The notes under the pieces are model-generated. The model was not told the origin of the DNA. It worked only from the letters and a program-made list of their open reading frames with translations, and made no database searches. A program made the position numbers and the translations under genes. A stretch of 55,337 nucleotides of DNA from the NCBI GenBank assembly GCA_025458025.1, contig JALOTF010000005.1, positions 1 through 55,337 of the forward strand. The letters are read 5' to 3'. Shown here in pieces: positions 17,015 to 26,052 of this stretch (its first letter is position 1; each line of letters begins with the position of its first letter). Source of the stretch: Beijerinckiaceae bacterium (GTDB lineage Bacteria; Pseudomonadota; Alphaproteobacteria; Rhizobiales; Beijerinckiaceae).

Positions 17015-17077
17015 GGTCTTTTCGTTGTTCGCATTTTCTTCATGCGAAAAGGTGGCCACTTCGGTTGAAAATGCTCC

Positions 17078-17242
17078 TCAGCGCTTCGCCTCATCGGGCA
17101 GGTCATCGTCATCGAGGATGACCCGCCACGACGCGCCCTCGATATCCTCGAATTGTCGTGACTTGATCGACCAGAGGAAGGCGCCGAGGCCCAGTGCGCC
17201 CATAGCCAATGCCATGGGGATGAGGATCACGAGGATGTTCAT
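17078..17242 (-). CDS. ccoS: cbb3-type cytochrome oxidase assembly protein CcoS
   Basis: A 54-residue protein found by direct translation. It has one N-terminal membrane helix (MNILVILIPMALAMGALGLG), then the family motif FLWSIKSRQFEDIEG and an acidic tail with DDDDLPD. CcoS is needed for cofactor insertion into the cbb3 oxidase. The ATG overlaps the ccoI stop by 4 nt (ATGA), the usual ccoI-ccoS arrangement. It is the last gene of the leftward cco cluster. Confidence 0.92.
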   Translation of the reverse strand: MNILVILIPMALAMGALGLGAFLWSIKSRQFEDIEGASWRVILDDDDLPDEAKR

Positions 17243-19449
17243 GAGTTTCCTTCTGCAAAGCGGGCGCGCATGGCGTTCGTGGTAACAATCAGCGACGAAC
17301 CGGACATGGCAATCGCCGCGACGAAGGGGGTCGCGAGGCCGGCAATCGCAATTGGCACAGCGATGGCATTGTAAATCACCGCGAGCCAGAGGTTCTGCGT
17401 CATCAGGCGGCGGGCTTTCCGCGCGATGCGGATGGCATCGGCCACGGGCGCGAGCGAAGCGCCCATCACCAGAAGATCGGCCTGCGCCTGCGCGAGATCA
17501 GTGGCCGAAACCGGCGAGATCGAGACATGCGCAGCGGCAAGCGCCGGGGCATCGTTGATGCCATCGCCAACCATCAGCACCTTGCGTCCCTGAGCGCGCA
17601 ACTCCTCCAGGCGCGCGACCTTGCCGCCCGGCTCGATGCTGGCCTGCCAATGCTCGATGCCCAGCGTTTTTGCCACGCTCGCGACCGGGATTTCGCGGTC
17701 GCCCGAGAGGATTTCCACCGAAAGCCCGAGGCCCTTCAGCATTTCAATCGTCGCGCGGGCATCGGCGCGCAAGGGCTGGCGGATCGCGAAGACCGCGACA
17801 TCCGTTTCGCAACGCATGGCGATGAGCGATGCCTCGGGGTAGGCCAACGAAACAGCCTTCGCCTCGGCCTCGGCGCCGCAGAAAGCGGGTGAGCCGAGCC
17901 GGATTTTCACGCGGGAATCCTCGGCCTCAAGGCCTTGGCCCGGCGTTTCGCGCACATCGCGGAAGGGGTTGTCCGCCCCGCCGGCTTTCGCGATGGCCAC
18001 CGCGAGCGGATGGCGCGAGGAGAGGGCGAGCCGGCCGGCTATGGTCAGCAGGCGATCCGGAATCTCCTTGCGATTGGCGATCACCGGCTCGGGCAGGGTG
18101 AGAGTGCCGGTCTTGTCGAAGACGACCGTATCCACCTCAGCGAGCCGCTCCAGCGCGTCGCCTGCATGGAGCAGGATCGAGCGGCGGAACATCGCGCCGG
18201 AAGCGACAACCTGCACGGCGGGAATCGCCAATCCAAGCGCGCAGGGGCAGGTGATGATGAGCACCGTGACGGAGATCAGCAAAGCCGATTGCCACGACAG
18301 ACCCCAGAGCATCCAGCCTATGAAGGTGAGGGCAGCGGCAGTATGCACCACCGGCGCATAGGCGCGCGCGGCCCGATCGGCGAGGCGCACATAACCCGCG
18401 CGCTTCTCTGTGGCATGGGCCAGCAGCGCCTCGATGCGCGCGAGCAAGGTGCTCGCGGCGGCATGACGCACGCGGATTTCGAGCGTGCCGGAGAGGTTCA
18501 TCGTGCCGGCATGCACATCCATGCCCGGCTGCACGGCCTGATGCGCGGTTTCGCCCGTCACGAGGCTCTGGTCGATATCGGAGGTGCCGCGCTCGATGAG
18601 CCCATCGACGCCGATCCGCTCGCCCGGTCGCACGAGCACGAGCTGGCCCGGTTCCACGGTCGCTGCCGCCACTTCCTTCAGCGTGCCATCCGGCAGAATG
18701 CGCGTCACGGTTTCGGCGCGCAAGGCGGCGAGGTTCGAGGCCACGGCGCGGGTCTTCCGCATCATCATCTGGTCGAGCACGCGGCCGATCAGCAGGAAAA
18801 AGATGAGCATCACCGCGCCGTCGAAATAGGCGTGCTCCCCGGAATGCGTCGTCTCCCAGACCGAGATGCCGAGTGCGAGCAGGATGCCGAGCGAGATCGG
18901 CACATCCATGTTCACCGCGCGGGCCTTCAGCGAGCGGATGGCGCTGTCGAAGAACGGGCGGCCGGAATAGGCCGCGGTCGGCAGCGCGATCAGCGCCGAG
19001 ATCCAGTGGAAGAAGTCGCGCGCTTCGCGGGAAAGGCCAGTCTCGTTGCCGGACCAGACCGACACCGAGAGCAGCATGATGTTCATCATCGCGAAGCCCG
19101 CAACGCCCAGCGCGCGGATGAGGCGCTGCTCCTCGGCCTTTTCGCTCGCCTCGCGTTCTGCCACGCGGAAGGGGTAGCCGGTGAAACCGAGGGCTTCGAG
19201 GCGGGCAAGCACCTGCGGTGGGTCCACCTGCTTCGCGTCGTTCCATTCAACCGTCAGGCGTTTTTCGGTGAGGTTCACGCGGGCGACAGATAGTTCGGGC
19301 TCTTGTGCGAAAGCCCGTTCGATGCGCGCCGCGCAGGCTGCGCAATGGATTCCGTCCACCACGAAATCCATCCGCACCCGGTCTTCCGGTGCCGGCGTGA
19401 GATAATGCGAAAAATCGCGATTATCGGGGCGTGGCAGGACGGTGCTCAT
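17239..19449 (-). CDS. ccoI: Copper-transporting P-type ATPase CcoI (FixI)
   Basis: A 736-residue P1B ATPase supplying copper for cbb3 oxidase assembly. Visible in order: an N-terminal heavy-metal domain with C36-A-A-C39, eight predicted membrane helices, TGE (298-300) in the actuator domain, the intramembrane C401-P-C403 copper site, the phosphorylated D445 in DKTGTLT, and GDGINDAPALAAAHVSIS. The C-terminal helix has SSLIVTTNAMRAR. Lying between ccoH and ccoS marks it as the oxidase-dedicated exporter type, not the detoxification CopA. It overlaps ccoS by 4 nt, and the ccoH stop overlaps its start. Confidence 0.95.
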   Translation of the reverse strand: MSTVLPRPDNRDFSHYLTPAPEDRVRMDFVVDGIHCAACAARIERAFAQEPELSVARVNLTEKRLTVEWNDAKQVDPPQVLARLEALGFTGYPFRVAEREASEKAEEQRLIRALGVAGFAMMNIMLLSVSVWSGNETGLSREARDFFHWISALIALPTAAYSGRPFFDSAIRSLKARAVNMDVPISLGILLALGISVWETTHSGEHAYFDGAVMLIFFLLIGRVLDQMMMRKTRAVASNLAALRAETVTRILPDGTLKEVAAATVEPGQLVLVRPGERIGVDGLIERGTSDIDQSLVTGETAHQAVQPGMDVHAGTMNLSGTLEIRVRHAAASTLLARIEALLAHATEKRAGYVRLADRAARAYAPVVHTAAALTFIGWMLWGLSWQSALLISVTVLIITCPCALGLAIPAVQVVASGAMFRRSILLHAGDALERLAEVDTVVFDKTGTLTLPEPVIANRKEIPDRLLTIAGRLALSSRHPLAVAIAKAGGADNPFRDVRETPGQGLEAEDSRVKIRLGSPAFCGAEAEAKAVSLAYPEASLIAMRCETDVAVFAIRQPLRADARATIEMLKGLGLSVEILSGDREIPVASVAKTLGIEHWQASIEPGGKVARLEELRAQGRKVLMVGDGINDAPALAAAHVSISPVSATDLAQAQADLLVMGASLAPVADAIRIARKARRLMTQNLWLAVIYNAIAVPIAIAGLATPFVAAIAMSGSSLIVTTNAMRARFAEGNS

Positions 19450-20027
19450 TTGGCTTCGTCCTTCAGCGCCAGGCGATGGCGCGAAAGAAACAGCCGCTCG
19501 CCGGTCTCGAGGTTATGCGCTTCGAGCACGAGGCCCCAGCCGCCGGCATCCACCCCGTCGAGCTTCGCGGTGTAGAGCCCGTCGCCGCGCGGGCCGAACG
19601 TGATCGCGCGGTCACGACCGCGCTGCGCCGGGTGCTGAAGCACGGCGGTGACGGCGAGGCCATCAAGCGCCTTGCTCTGGCGATCGCGGAAGCGCACCGA
19701 AAGGTCGAGAACATGGTTCGAGAGCGTGAGATGCGCATCGCTCTGCCAGCCGCGGCGGGTCTGCGCTTCAGCGGCAGCGAGTTCCGCCCGGTTGAAGTTC
19801 TGGCTCGTGTCATAGCCGTTGCGAGCATCGAGCCCCGGCATGGTGCGGATCGCCACGTTCATCATGTAGAAGTTCACGCTGCCAACGATGGCGAAGAACG
19901 TGACGAGCATGGCCAGCACATGCCAGCCTGTGAGCCGAAACTCGCGGGTGGGCGGAGCGAAGGGTGCTAGACCGCGTTCGGGCAGTTCCACAGGCATTGC
20001 AAAGGCTCCGCAGCAGCTCGTCGTCAT
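19446..20027 (-). CDS. ccoH: FixH/CcoH family assembly protein
   Basis: A 193-residue membrane-anchored protein: about 35 N-terminal residues, one helix (WHVLAMLVTFFAIVGSVNFY), then a periplasmic domain with the family stretch GYDTSQNFNRAELAAAEAQ. FixH/CcoH is required for cbb3 subunit assembly. An in-frame GTG directly after ccoG (20069) would extend it, but the ATG at 20027 has a strong GGAGGAA site (20031-20037) and was chosen. Cys-Cys at residues 4-5 is unusual for the family. Confidence 0.88.
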   Translation of the reverse strand: MTTSCCGAFAMPVELPERGLAPFAPPTREFRLTGWHVLAMLVTFFAIVGSVNFYMMNVAIRTMPGLDARNGYDTSQNFNRAELAAAEAQTRRGWQSDAHLTLSNHVLDLSVRFRDRQSKALDGLAVTAVLQHPAQRGRDRAITFGPRGDGLYTAKLDGVDAGGWGLVLEAHNLETGERLFLSRHRLALKDEAK

Positions 20028-20069
20028 GGGTTCCTCCCGTGGCCCAAGGGGCACTGGGATCAGGTCCAC

Positions 20070-21521
20070 TCACGGACCGAAGAAGTTCTCCCGGATCACG
20101 CGACTGTCGCCGAGCGCGGCATCGGTCGCCTTGATCTGAATCATCGTTTTCGCGCCCTCGAAGGCGCCGCGCGGCGCCGTGACGAGAAGCCGCACGTCAA
20201 GCGTCTGGTCGGGGCCGATCTCGAAGGAGAGGGGCTGGCCGGCGATGGGTTTCACGCCGATCAGCTCGGCCTGCGCCTTGGGAATGCCCTCGATCGCAAC
20301 CGTGAAGATCCGCGCCTCGGGCCGCTTGTTGGCGAGGCGCAGGGTGTAGTTGTTGCGCACCGAGCCGTCGCGCAGGACCGTGAAGAGCGGCGTGCGCTCA
20401 TGGATCGCGCCGATTTCCATCAGCGAGCGGGTCGCCAGCGAGTAGAGCATGGTCATCGCGACGGCGAGGATCACGCCGAAATAGAGCAAGGTGCGTGCGC
20501 GGATGATGCGCACGGGCGGCGGCTTCGTGCCGGCCTCGCGCGCCTTGATCGCCTGATCGGTGTCGTAGCCAATCAGCCCCGTGGGACGGCTGATCTTGGT
20601 CATCACCGTGTCGCAGGCATCAATGCAGAGGCCGCACTGGATGCAGCCCATCTGCGCGCCATCGCGGATATCGACGCCCGTGGGGCAGACCGCGACGCAT
20701 TGGTTGCAATCGATGCAGTCACCGGCCGGTTCGTTGGCAGCCTTTGCCTTCGCCGCCTGCTTCACCGACATGCGCGGGTCGCCGCGATCATAGCGGTAGG
20801 AAACGTTCAGCGCGTCCGCATCGGTCAGCGCGGCCTGAATGCGCGGCCATGGGCACATGTAGAGGCAGACCTGCTCGCGCATGAAGCCCGCGAGCGCGTA
20901 GGTCGTGAAGGTGAGGATGCCGATCCAGAGATAGGCGACGAAGGGCGCCTCGAAGGTCGCGAGATCGCGCACGAGGGTCGGCGCATCCGAGAAGTAGAGC
21001 ACCCAGGCGCCGCCGGTCCACCAGGCGATCATCACCCACACGAAGTGCTTGGTGATCTTCAGGCCCCAGGTTTTCGGGCTCCAGGTGGCTGCGTCGCGTT
21101 GCATGCGCTCGCGCCGGTCGCCCTCGATGAAGCGCTCGACCTGCAGGAAAAGGTCGGTCCACACGGTCTGTGGGCAAAGATAACCGCACCAGATGCGGCC
21201 CGCGACCGCGTTCATCAGGAACAGGCTCAGCGCGGCGAGGATCAAGAGGCCCGTGAGGTAATAGACCTCCTGCGGCCAGATCTCGATGAAGAAGAAGTAG
21301 AAGCGGCGGGCGGGCATATCCACCAGAACCGCCTGGTTCGGCAGGTGGGGCCCACGGTCCCACCGCACGAAGGGGAGGAAATAATAGACGCCGAGGCAGA
21401 AGAAGAGCAGCGCCCACTTGATTCGGCGAAACGTGCCGGACACCCCCTGCGGATAGATTTTCTTCGAGGCCTCGTAGAGCGGGGCGTCGTCGTCATAATC
21501 CGCAGGGGTTTGGGTATTCAC
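20070..21521 (-). CDS. ccoG: Cytochrome c oxidase accessory protein CcoG (FixG)
   Basis: A 483-residue membrane iron-sulfur protein, involved in copper reduction for cbb3 biogenesis by family knowledge. It has several membrane helices (first WALLFFCLGVYYFLPFV), the CGYLCPQTVWTDLF motif and YMCPWPRIQ. Two 4Fe-4S ferredoxin motifs follow: Cys 269/272/275/279 and Cys 293/296/299/303. A C-terminal Ig-like periplasmic domain ends the protein. The GTG start at 21521 overlaps the ccoP stop (GTGA); an upstream in-frame start would lie inside ccoP. Confidence 0.94.
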   Translation of the reverse strand: MNTQTPADYDDDAPLYEASKKIYPQGVSGTFRRIKWALLFFCLGVYYFLPFVRWDRGPHLPNQAVLVDMPARRFYFFFIEIWPQEVYYLTGLLILAALSLFLMNAVAGRIWCGYLCPQTVWTDLFLQVERFIEGDRRERMQRDAATWSPKTWGLKITKHFVWVMIAWWTGGAWVLYFSDAPTLVRDLATFEAPFVAYLWIGILTFTTYALAGFMREQVCLYMCPWPRIQAALTDADALNVSYRYDRGDPRMSVKQAAKAKAANEPAGDCIDCNQCVAVCPTGVDIRDGAQMGCIQCGLCIDACDTVMTKISRPTGLIGYDTDQAIKAREAGTKPPPVRIIRARTLLYFGVILAVAMTMLYSLATRSLMEIGAIHERTPLFTVLRDGSVRNNYTLRLANKRPEARIFTVAIEGIPKAQAELIGVKPIAGQPLSFEIGPDQTLDVRLLVTAPRGAFEGAKTMIQIKATDAALGDSRVIRENFFGP

Positions 21522-22411
21522 TTCTGGCCTCCGCCAAGACTGTGCACATAGACCGTGAGCGCCTTGATCGTCACGGGATCGAGGCGGCCTGTCCACGCCG
21601 GCATGATGCCGCCGCGACCATTGGTAACGGTCTCGATCATGGCCGCGCGGCTGTTGCCGTAGAGCCAGATTGCATCGGTGAGATCGGGAGCGCCAAGCTC
21701 CTTGTTGCCCTTGGCCTGATCACCATGGCAGCTCGCGCAATTCTCGGCGAAGAGCTTTGCGCCGGCGGCAAGGTCTGCGCCGTTGGCGACATCGAGCTTC
21801 GCGAGGCTGCGAGTGTATTCTACCACCGTGGAGATTTCCGCGGCCTTGAGCGTGCCGGTGCGGCCGAAGGCGAGCATCTGGCTCATGCGGCTGTTGGTGT
21901 CCTGATCCCAGCGGATGCCATGGTTGATGGTGGTCGAGATGTCGGCCAGCGTGCCGCCCCAGATCCACTCGTCATCCGTGAGGTTGGGATAGGTGTTGCC
22001 ACCCGCTCCGCCAAGGCCATGGCAGCCGGCGCAGTTATCGCCGAAAGCGGCCTTGCCACGCGCTACGGCGAGCCGCAGCAAGGTGGGATCGTTGCGGATC
22101 TGCTCGAGTTCGGCGGTCTTCAGCACTGCGGCCTGAAGGTCGCGCCGGGCCTCGAGATCGCGCAGATCCTGCGCGACTTCCGCGCGGCTCGAATAGCCGA
22201 ACAGCCCTGTGGTATGGCTCGAGATCAGCGGCCAGGCCGGATAGACCACCCAGTAGCCGATGGACCAGATGATCGTGAGATAGAAGGTCCAGAGCCACCA
22301 GCGGGGCAGGGGCGTGTTCAGTTCCTTGATGCCATCCCAGCTGTGACCGGTCGTGGTCTGGCCGGACACCGCATCGAGTTCGGCATGGGTGTTGTGGGTC
22401 GTATCGGCCAT
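21518..22411 (-). CDS. ccoP: cbb3-type cytochrome oxidase diheme subunit CcoP
   Basis: A 297-residue diheme cytochrome c, the electron entry subunit of the oxidase. The N-terminal domain has ELNTPLPRWWLWTFYLTIIW, the CcoP signature and membrane helix. Two heme c motifs are present: C127-A-G-C130-H131 and C225-A-S-C228-H229, each followed by a cytochrome c domain with a likely Met ligand. It starts 3 nt after ccoQ and overlaps ccoG by 4 nt. Confidence 0.96.
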   Translation of the reverse strand: MADTTHNTHAELDAVSGQTTTGHSWDGIKELNTPLPRWWLWTFYLTIIWSIGYWVVYPAWPLISSHTTGLFGYSSRAEVAQDLRDLEARRDLQAAVLKTAELEQIRNDPTLLRLAVARGKAAFGDNCAGCHGLGGAGGNTYPNLTDDEWIWGGTLADISTTINHGIRWDQDTNSRMSQMLAFGRTGTLKAAEISTVVEYTRSLAKLDVANGADLAAGAKLFAENCASCHGDQAKGNKELGAPDLTDAIWLYGNSRAAMIETVTNGRGGIMPAWTGRLDPVTIKALTVYVHSLGGGQK

Positions 22412-22414
22412 GAC

Positions 22415-22570
22415 TCAGTCCTCTTCCAGGGGAAGGCGCGCGGCGGTTTCGAACTTCGATTGGTTCTTCGGCCAGAGCGCGTAGATGCAGACGGCGAGGA
22501 AGATCGCCATGAAGTAGAGAACACCGACCGATTGAGCGATGTTCGCGAGAAAGGCGTACATATTGGCCAT
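22415..22570 (-). CDS. ccoQ: cbb3-type cytochrome oxidase small subunit CcoQ
   Basis: A 51-residue protein found by direct translation, beginning MANMYAFLANIAQSVGVLYF. It has one membrane helix, then the conserved IYALWPKNQSKFETAARLPL and ends EED. It stabilises the core oxidase complex. It lies between ccoO (11-nt gap) and ccoP (3-nt gap), with a GAGGGA ribosome site. Confidence 0.92.
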   Translation of the reverse strand: MANMYAFLANIAQSVGVLYFMAIFLAVCIYALWPKNQSKFETAARLPLEED

Positions 22571-22581
22571 GTATCCCTCCC

Positions 22582-23349
22582 TCAGCGCAGGTTGGCTTTG
22601 TTGTCGTAGGTCTTGAAATCGACCAGCGTGCCGAGCACCTGCAGGTAGGCGATCAGTGCATCCGCTTCGGTGATCCGCTGCGGGTTGCCGTCGAAATCAC
22701 GCGCATTCGCCTTGGGATAGCGCTTGGCGAATTCCGCCGCCTTGGGATGGTCGGGGTCGGTCTGGGCGCGCAGGTCGTCCAGGGCCGCCTCCATCATCTC
22801 CTTGGTGTAGGGGACGCCCGTCACGCTCTGGACCTTCATTTCGGTCGCGATGTCATTCGCTGCGAGGTCGGTCTGGGCGAGGAACGGGTAACCCGGCATG
22901 ATCGATTGCGGCACGATGGAGCGCGGCGCGTTCAGATGCTGGAGCTGCCAGGCATCGGAATACTTGCCGCCCACGCGGGCGAGGTCCGGCCCCGTCCGCT
23001 TCGAGCCCCACTGGAAGGGCTTGTCGTACATGGACTCGGCCGCGAGGCTGTAATGGCCGTAGCGCTCGACCTCATCCCGCATGGGGCGGATCATCTGGCT
23101 GTGGCAGTTGTAGCAGCCTTCGCGAACGTAGATCGCGCGGCCCGCGAGTTCGAGCGGGGTGTAGGGCCGCATGCCCTCCACCTTCTCGATCGTGGACTTG
23201 AGATAGAAGAGCGGCGCGATCTCCACCAGGCCGCCAATCGAGATGACGACCAGGATGCCGATGATCAGGATGATCGAGTTGGTCTCGAAAATCTTGTGCT
23301 TCGACCAGAGGGAGGGCTTGGGCGCCTTGCCGGAAGTGATGTCGGACAT
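22582..23349 (-). CDS. ccoO: cbb3-type cytochrome oxidase monoheme subunit CcoO
   Basis: A 255-residue membrane-anchored monoheme cytochrome c (FixO). The N-terminal helix is [16 protein letters not shown], and the heme c motif is C79-Y-N-C82-H83 followed by SQMIRPM, a family signature. [20 protein letters not shown] and the [14 protein letters not shown] region are also typical. It passes electrons from CcoP to CcoN. It is the second gene of the ccoNOQP operon. Confidence 0.96.
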   Translation of the reverse strand: MSDITSGKAPKPSLWSKHKIFETNSIILIIGILVVISIGGLVEIAPLFYLKSTIEKVEGMRPYTPLELAGRAIYVREGCYNCHSQMIRPMRDEVERYGHYSLAAESMYDKPFQWGSKRTGPDLARVGGKYSDAWQLQHLNAPRSIVPQSIMPGYPFLAQTDLAANDIATEMKVQSVTGVPYTKEMMEAALDDLRAQTDPDHPKAAEFAKRYPKANARDFDGNPQRITEADALIAYLQVLGTLVDFKTYDNKANLR

Positions 23350-23376
23350 GTTTACGTTCCTTGCTTTCCGCGTTTC

Positions 23377-25032
23377 TCACTCGGCCGGCTGGAGGCCGGC
23401 GGCGGGCGCGAGGCTCTTCTCGACCGCGTTCGGCGCGGCGCGCACGGTCATGATGAGGTTGTAGACCATGATCAGCGCGCCCAGGAGGAACAGGCCGCCG
23501 CCGATCGCGCGGATGACGTAGTAGGGGTGCATCGCCGCGACCGTCTCGATGAACGAGTACTCGAGGTAGCCGAGCGCGGTGTAAGCCCTCCACATCAGGC
23601 CCTGCATGATGCCCGAGACCCACATCGCCGAGATGTAGAGCACGATGCCCATGGTAGAGATCCAGAAGTGCCATTCCACCAGACGGTTGGAATAGAGGCG
23701 CTCCTTCTTCCAGAGCCACGGCACGAGACAGTAGATCGCGCCGAAGGAGACGTAGCCCACCCAGCCGAGCGCACCGGAATGCACATGGCCAATGGTCCAG
23801 TCGGTGTAGTGCGAGAGCGAGTTCACCGCCTTCACGCTCATGAGCGGACCTTCGAAGGTCGACATGCCGTAGAAGGCGACCGACACCACCATCATGCGCA
23901 GCACGGGGTCCGTGCGCAGCTTGTCCCAGGCGCCCGAGAGCGTCATCAGGCCGTTGATCATGCCGCCCCATGAGGGCATCCAGAGCATGATCGAGAAGGT
24001 CATGCCGAGGGTCTGCGCCCAATCGGGCAGGGCGGTGTAGTGCAGGTGATGCGGACCGGCCCAGATATAGAGGAAGATCAGCGCCCAGAAATGGATGATC
24101 GACAACCGGTAGGAATAGACCGGACGCTCAGCCCGTTTCGGGATGAAGTAATACATGATGGCGAGGAAGCCGGCGGTGAGGAAGAATCCAACCGCGTTAT
24201 GGCCATACCACCACTGGAACATCGCATCCTGCACGCCCGACCACACGATGTAGCTCTTGGGCGAGGTGATGCTGACCGGGATCGTCATGTTGTTGCCGAG
24301 ATGGAGCACGGCAATCGTGACGATGAACCCGAGATAGAACCAGTTCGCGACATAGATATGCGGTTCTTTCCGCTTCCAGATCGTCGCGAGGAACACCAGC
24401 AGGTAGACGACCCACACCACCGTGAGGAAGAGGTCAGCATACCATTCGGGCTCGGCATATTCCTTGCCCTGCGTGATGCCCAGCAGGTAGCCCGTGCCGG
24501 CAACCACGATGAACAGGTTGTAGCCGAGCACCACGAACCACGGCGAGAGATCACCCGCCAGGCGCGCGTGGCAGGTGCGCTGCACCACGTAGAACGAGGT
24601 GGCGAGCAGCACATTGCCGCCGAAGGCGAAAATCACCGCCGAGGTGTGCAGGGGCCGGAGCCGCCCGAAACTGGTCCAAGGCAGATCAAGGTTCAGCACC
24701 GGGAAAGCAAGTTGCAGCGCGATGACGAGGCCCACGAGGAAGCCTGCCACGCCCCAGAACATCGCGGCTGCCGTCGCGAATTTTACGGGGCCGAAATTGT
24801 AGTTCGGCTTGCCGTTGATCTCCTGCGGCTGCGGGCCGTCGCCGTGGTAGCGGCGCACGATGATCGCGCGGAAGGCGAGCACGCTCGCGAGAGCGAACAC
24901 GACCATATGGAATGCGTAGCCGCCATGGTCGGTCAGCCCTGCGATGATGAGACAGGCGACCCCGAAAACCGCAAGCGCAAGTGCGCCCAGCGATTCTCCC
25001 CCTGTCATGTTCCGAATTGCCCCTGTGGCCAT
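23377..25032 (-). CDS. ccoN: cbb3-type cytochrome oxidase catalytic subunit CcoN
   Basis: A 551-residue heme-copper oxidase core subunit with about 14 membrane helices. Likely metal ligands are visible: the His of [14 protein letters not shown] and the His pair of [15 protein letters not shown] for CuB, and the paired His of [17 protein letters not shown] for the hemes. It reduces oxygen to water at low oxygen tension. The ATG at 25032 has a GGAGAAGG site. It is the first gene of ccoNOQP, and a perfect FNR box sits about 70 nt upstream of its start. Confidence 0.97.
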   Translation of the reverse strand: MATGAIRNMTGGESLGALALAVFGVACLIIAGLTDHGGYAFHMVVFALASVLAFRAIIVRRYHGDGPQPQEINGKPNYNFGPVKFATAAAMFWGVAGFLVGLVIALQLAFPVLNLDLPWTSFGRLRPLHTSAVIFAFGGNVLLATSFYVVQRTCHARLAGDLSPWFVVLGYNLFIVVAGTGYLLGITQGKEYAEPEWYADLFLTVVWVVYLLVFLATIWKRKEPHIYVANWFYLGFIVTIAVLHLGNNMTIPVSITSPKSYIVWSGVQDAMFQWWYGHNAVGFFLTAGFLAIMYYFIPKRAERPVYSYRLSIIHFWALIFLYIWAGPHHLHYTALPDWAQTLGMTFSIMLWMPSWGGMINGLMTLSGAWDKLRTDPVLRMMVVSVAFYGMSTFEGPLMSVKAVNSLSHYTDWTIGHVHSGALGWVGYVSFGAIYCLVPWLWKKERLYSNRLVEWHFWISTMGIVLYISAMWVSGIMQGLMWRAYTALGYLEYSFIETVAAMHPYYVIRAIGGGLFLLGALIMVYNLIMTVRAAPNAVEKSLAPAAGLQPAE

Positions 25033-25095
25033 GCCCTTCTCCGTCGGCTGCCTGTGGTATTGCAGCGCTTATTCCGGATGGGGGATGGGCATGCC

Positions 25096-25109
25096 TTGAT
25101 CCGCATCAA
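25096..25109. promoter_or_regulatory. FNR box (anaerobox) between ccoN and the fnrN-like gene
   Basis: TTGATCCGCATCAA is a perfect TTGAT-N4-ATCAA palindrome in the divergent ccoN/fnrN gap. If used at -41.5, transcripts would start near 25061 (toward ccoN) and 25144 (toward the regulator). The recognition helix of the neighbouring regulator carries ETVSR, the FNR-type residues that read this site. Confidence 0.9.
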
Positions 25110-25211
25110 CGCATGGGATCAGACCAAGGGTTGAGGCCCTGCGACATTTTCGCCCTATCCATGCATTGTCGCAAGCTGTGTGACAGCGTAAGTTGACATG
25201 GCCCACTGGCA

Positions 25212-25221
25212 GGGGGGGGGG
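25212..25221 (+). repeat. Homopolymeric G10 tract at the fnrN-like translation start
   Basis: Ten consecutive G residues. The tract ends 9 nt before the preferred ATG at 25231, and lies inside the reading frame if the ATG at 25198 is used. No other G tract of this length was seen in the window. Confidence 0.85.
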
Positions 25222-25230
25222 ATTGCGCCC

Positions 25231-25980
25231 ATGGAATTGGATCAACGTTCTTTTGAATCCGCGCTTGCGCCCAGCGGTTGTTTTCACGCGTCGGGCTGCC
25301 GGAACGTATGCCAGAATTGCCGTGTCCGCTTGTTCGCGGTCTGCTCGGCTCTCGAAGAGAGCGAGATCCACGATCTCGAGGCGATCATGCACCACATGAC
25401 CATCGCCCCCAAGCACACCTTGTTCTCGCAAGGCGACGAGGCAATCTCGCTTTACACCATCACGTCAGGCACTTTGCGCCTGCATTATGATCTCCCGGAC
25501 GGGCGCCGCCAGATCGTGGGCTTCGCCATTCCGGGCGATTTCCTCGGCCTGTCGCTGGACCCGCGATTCGGCATTACCGCCGATGCCCTCACCGAGGTCA
25601 GCCTGTGCCGGTTCGAGCGTGCGCGCTTCATGAACCTCATCGAGCGACACCCCAACATGATGCGCAAGATGCACGAAGTCGCCTCGCATGAACTTGCGAT
25701 TGCTCAAGAGCACATGGTCGTTCTTGGTCGCCGTCGCGCGGAGGAGCGAGTCGCTTCCTTCCTGCTCAAATGGTGGCATCGCCTGAAGCGCATTCAGGGT
25801 GCATCGCCCACCGTGCCGCTGCCCATGGGCCGGCAGGATATCGCCGATCACCTTGGCCTTACCATCGAGACCGTTTCGCGCACACTCGCGCGCTGGATGC
25901 GCGAGCGCATTATCCTCGATGTGCCGGATGGCGTGCGCATCCTCGATGCGGCGCGTCTTGAGGAGCTTCTCGGCAACTGA
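25231..25980 (+). CDS. fnrN: Crp/Fnr family oxygen sensor, FnrN type
   Basis: A 249-residue regulator with an N-terminal Cys cluster (C17, C23, C27, C30, C38; C27-X2-C30-X7-C38 is the FnrN-type 4Fe-4S pattern), the central C126 (VSLCRF), a cyclic-nucleotide-like beta-barrel and a C-terminal HTH (RQDIADHLGLTIETVSRTLA). E213, S216 and R217 match the FNR residues that read TTGAT. It should sense oxygen through an iron-sulfur cluster and activate ccoNOQP. The ATG at 25231 was chosen because the G-rich stretch before it can act as a ribosome site. An ATG at 25198 gives 260 residues and puts the G10 tract in the coding region. FixK was considered, but FixK lacks this Cys cluster. Confidence 0.9.
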   Translation: MELDQRSFESALAPSGCFHASGCRNVCQNCRVRLFAVCSALEESEIHDLEAIMHHMTIAPKHTLFSQGDEAISLYTITSGTLRLHYDLPDGRRQIVGFAIPGDFLGLSLDPRFGITADALTEVSLCRFERARFMNLIERHPNMMRKMHEVASHELAIAQEHMVVLGRRRAEERVASFLLKWWHRLKRIQGASPTVPLPMGRQDIADHLGLTIETVSRTLARWMRERIILDVPDGVRILDAARLEELLGN

Positions 25981-26005
25981 GCCGGTTTTTCAAGCTATTC
26001 GGGCC

Positions 26006-26033
26006 GGAGCGAGAGACGCCTGATTCTCGCTCC
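26006..26033. terminator. Hairpin between convergent fnrN-like and aldehyde dehydrogenase genes
   Basis: A perfect 9-bp stem, GGAGCGAGA (26006-26014) with TCTCGCTCC (26025-26033), and a 10-nt loop. It lacks a T tract on either strand, so it is at best a weak bidirectional stop. Its place 25 nt after one stop codon and 20 nt before the other supports the role. Confidence 0.5.
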
Positions 26034-26052
26034 GCCGCCTTGTCTCGGTGCC

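Noticed and set aside
17028-17048. A terminator between the importer permease and ccoS
   Set aside because: A 7-bp stem (TTCGCAT/ATGCGAA) exists, but no T tract follows on either strand.
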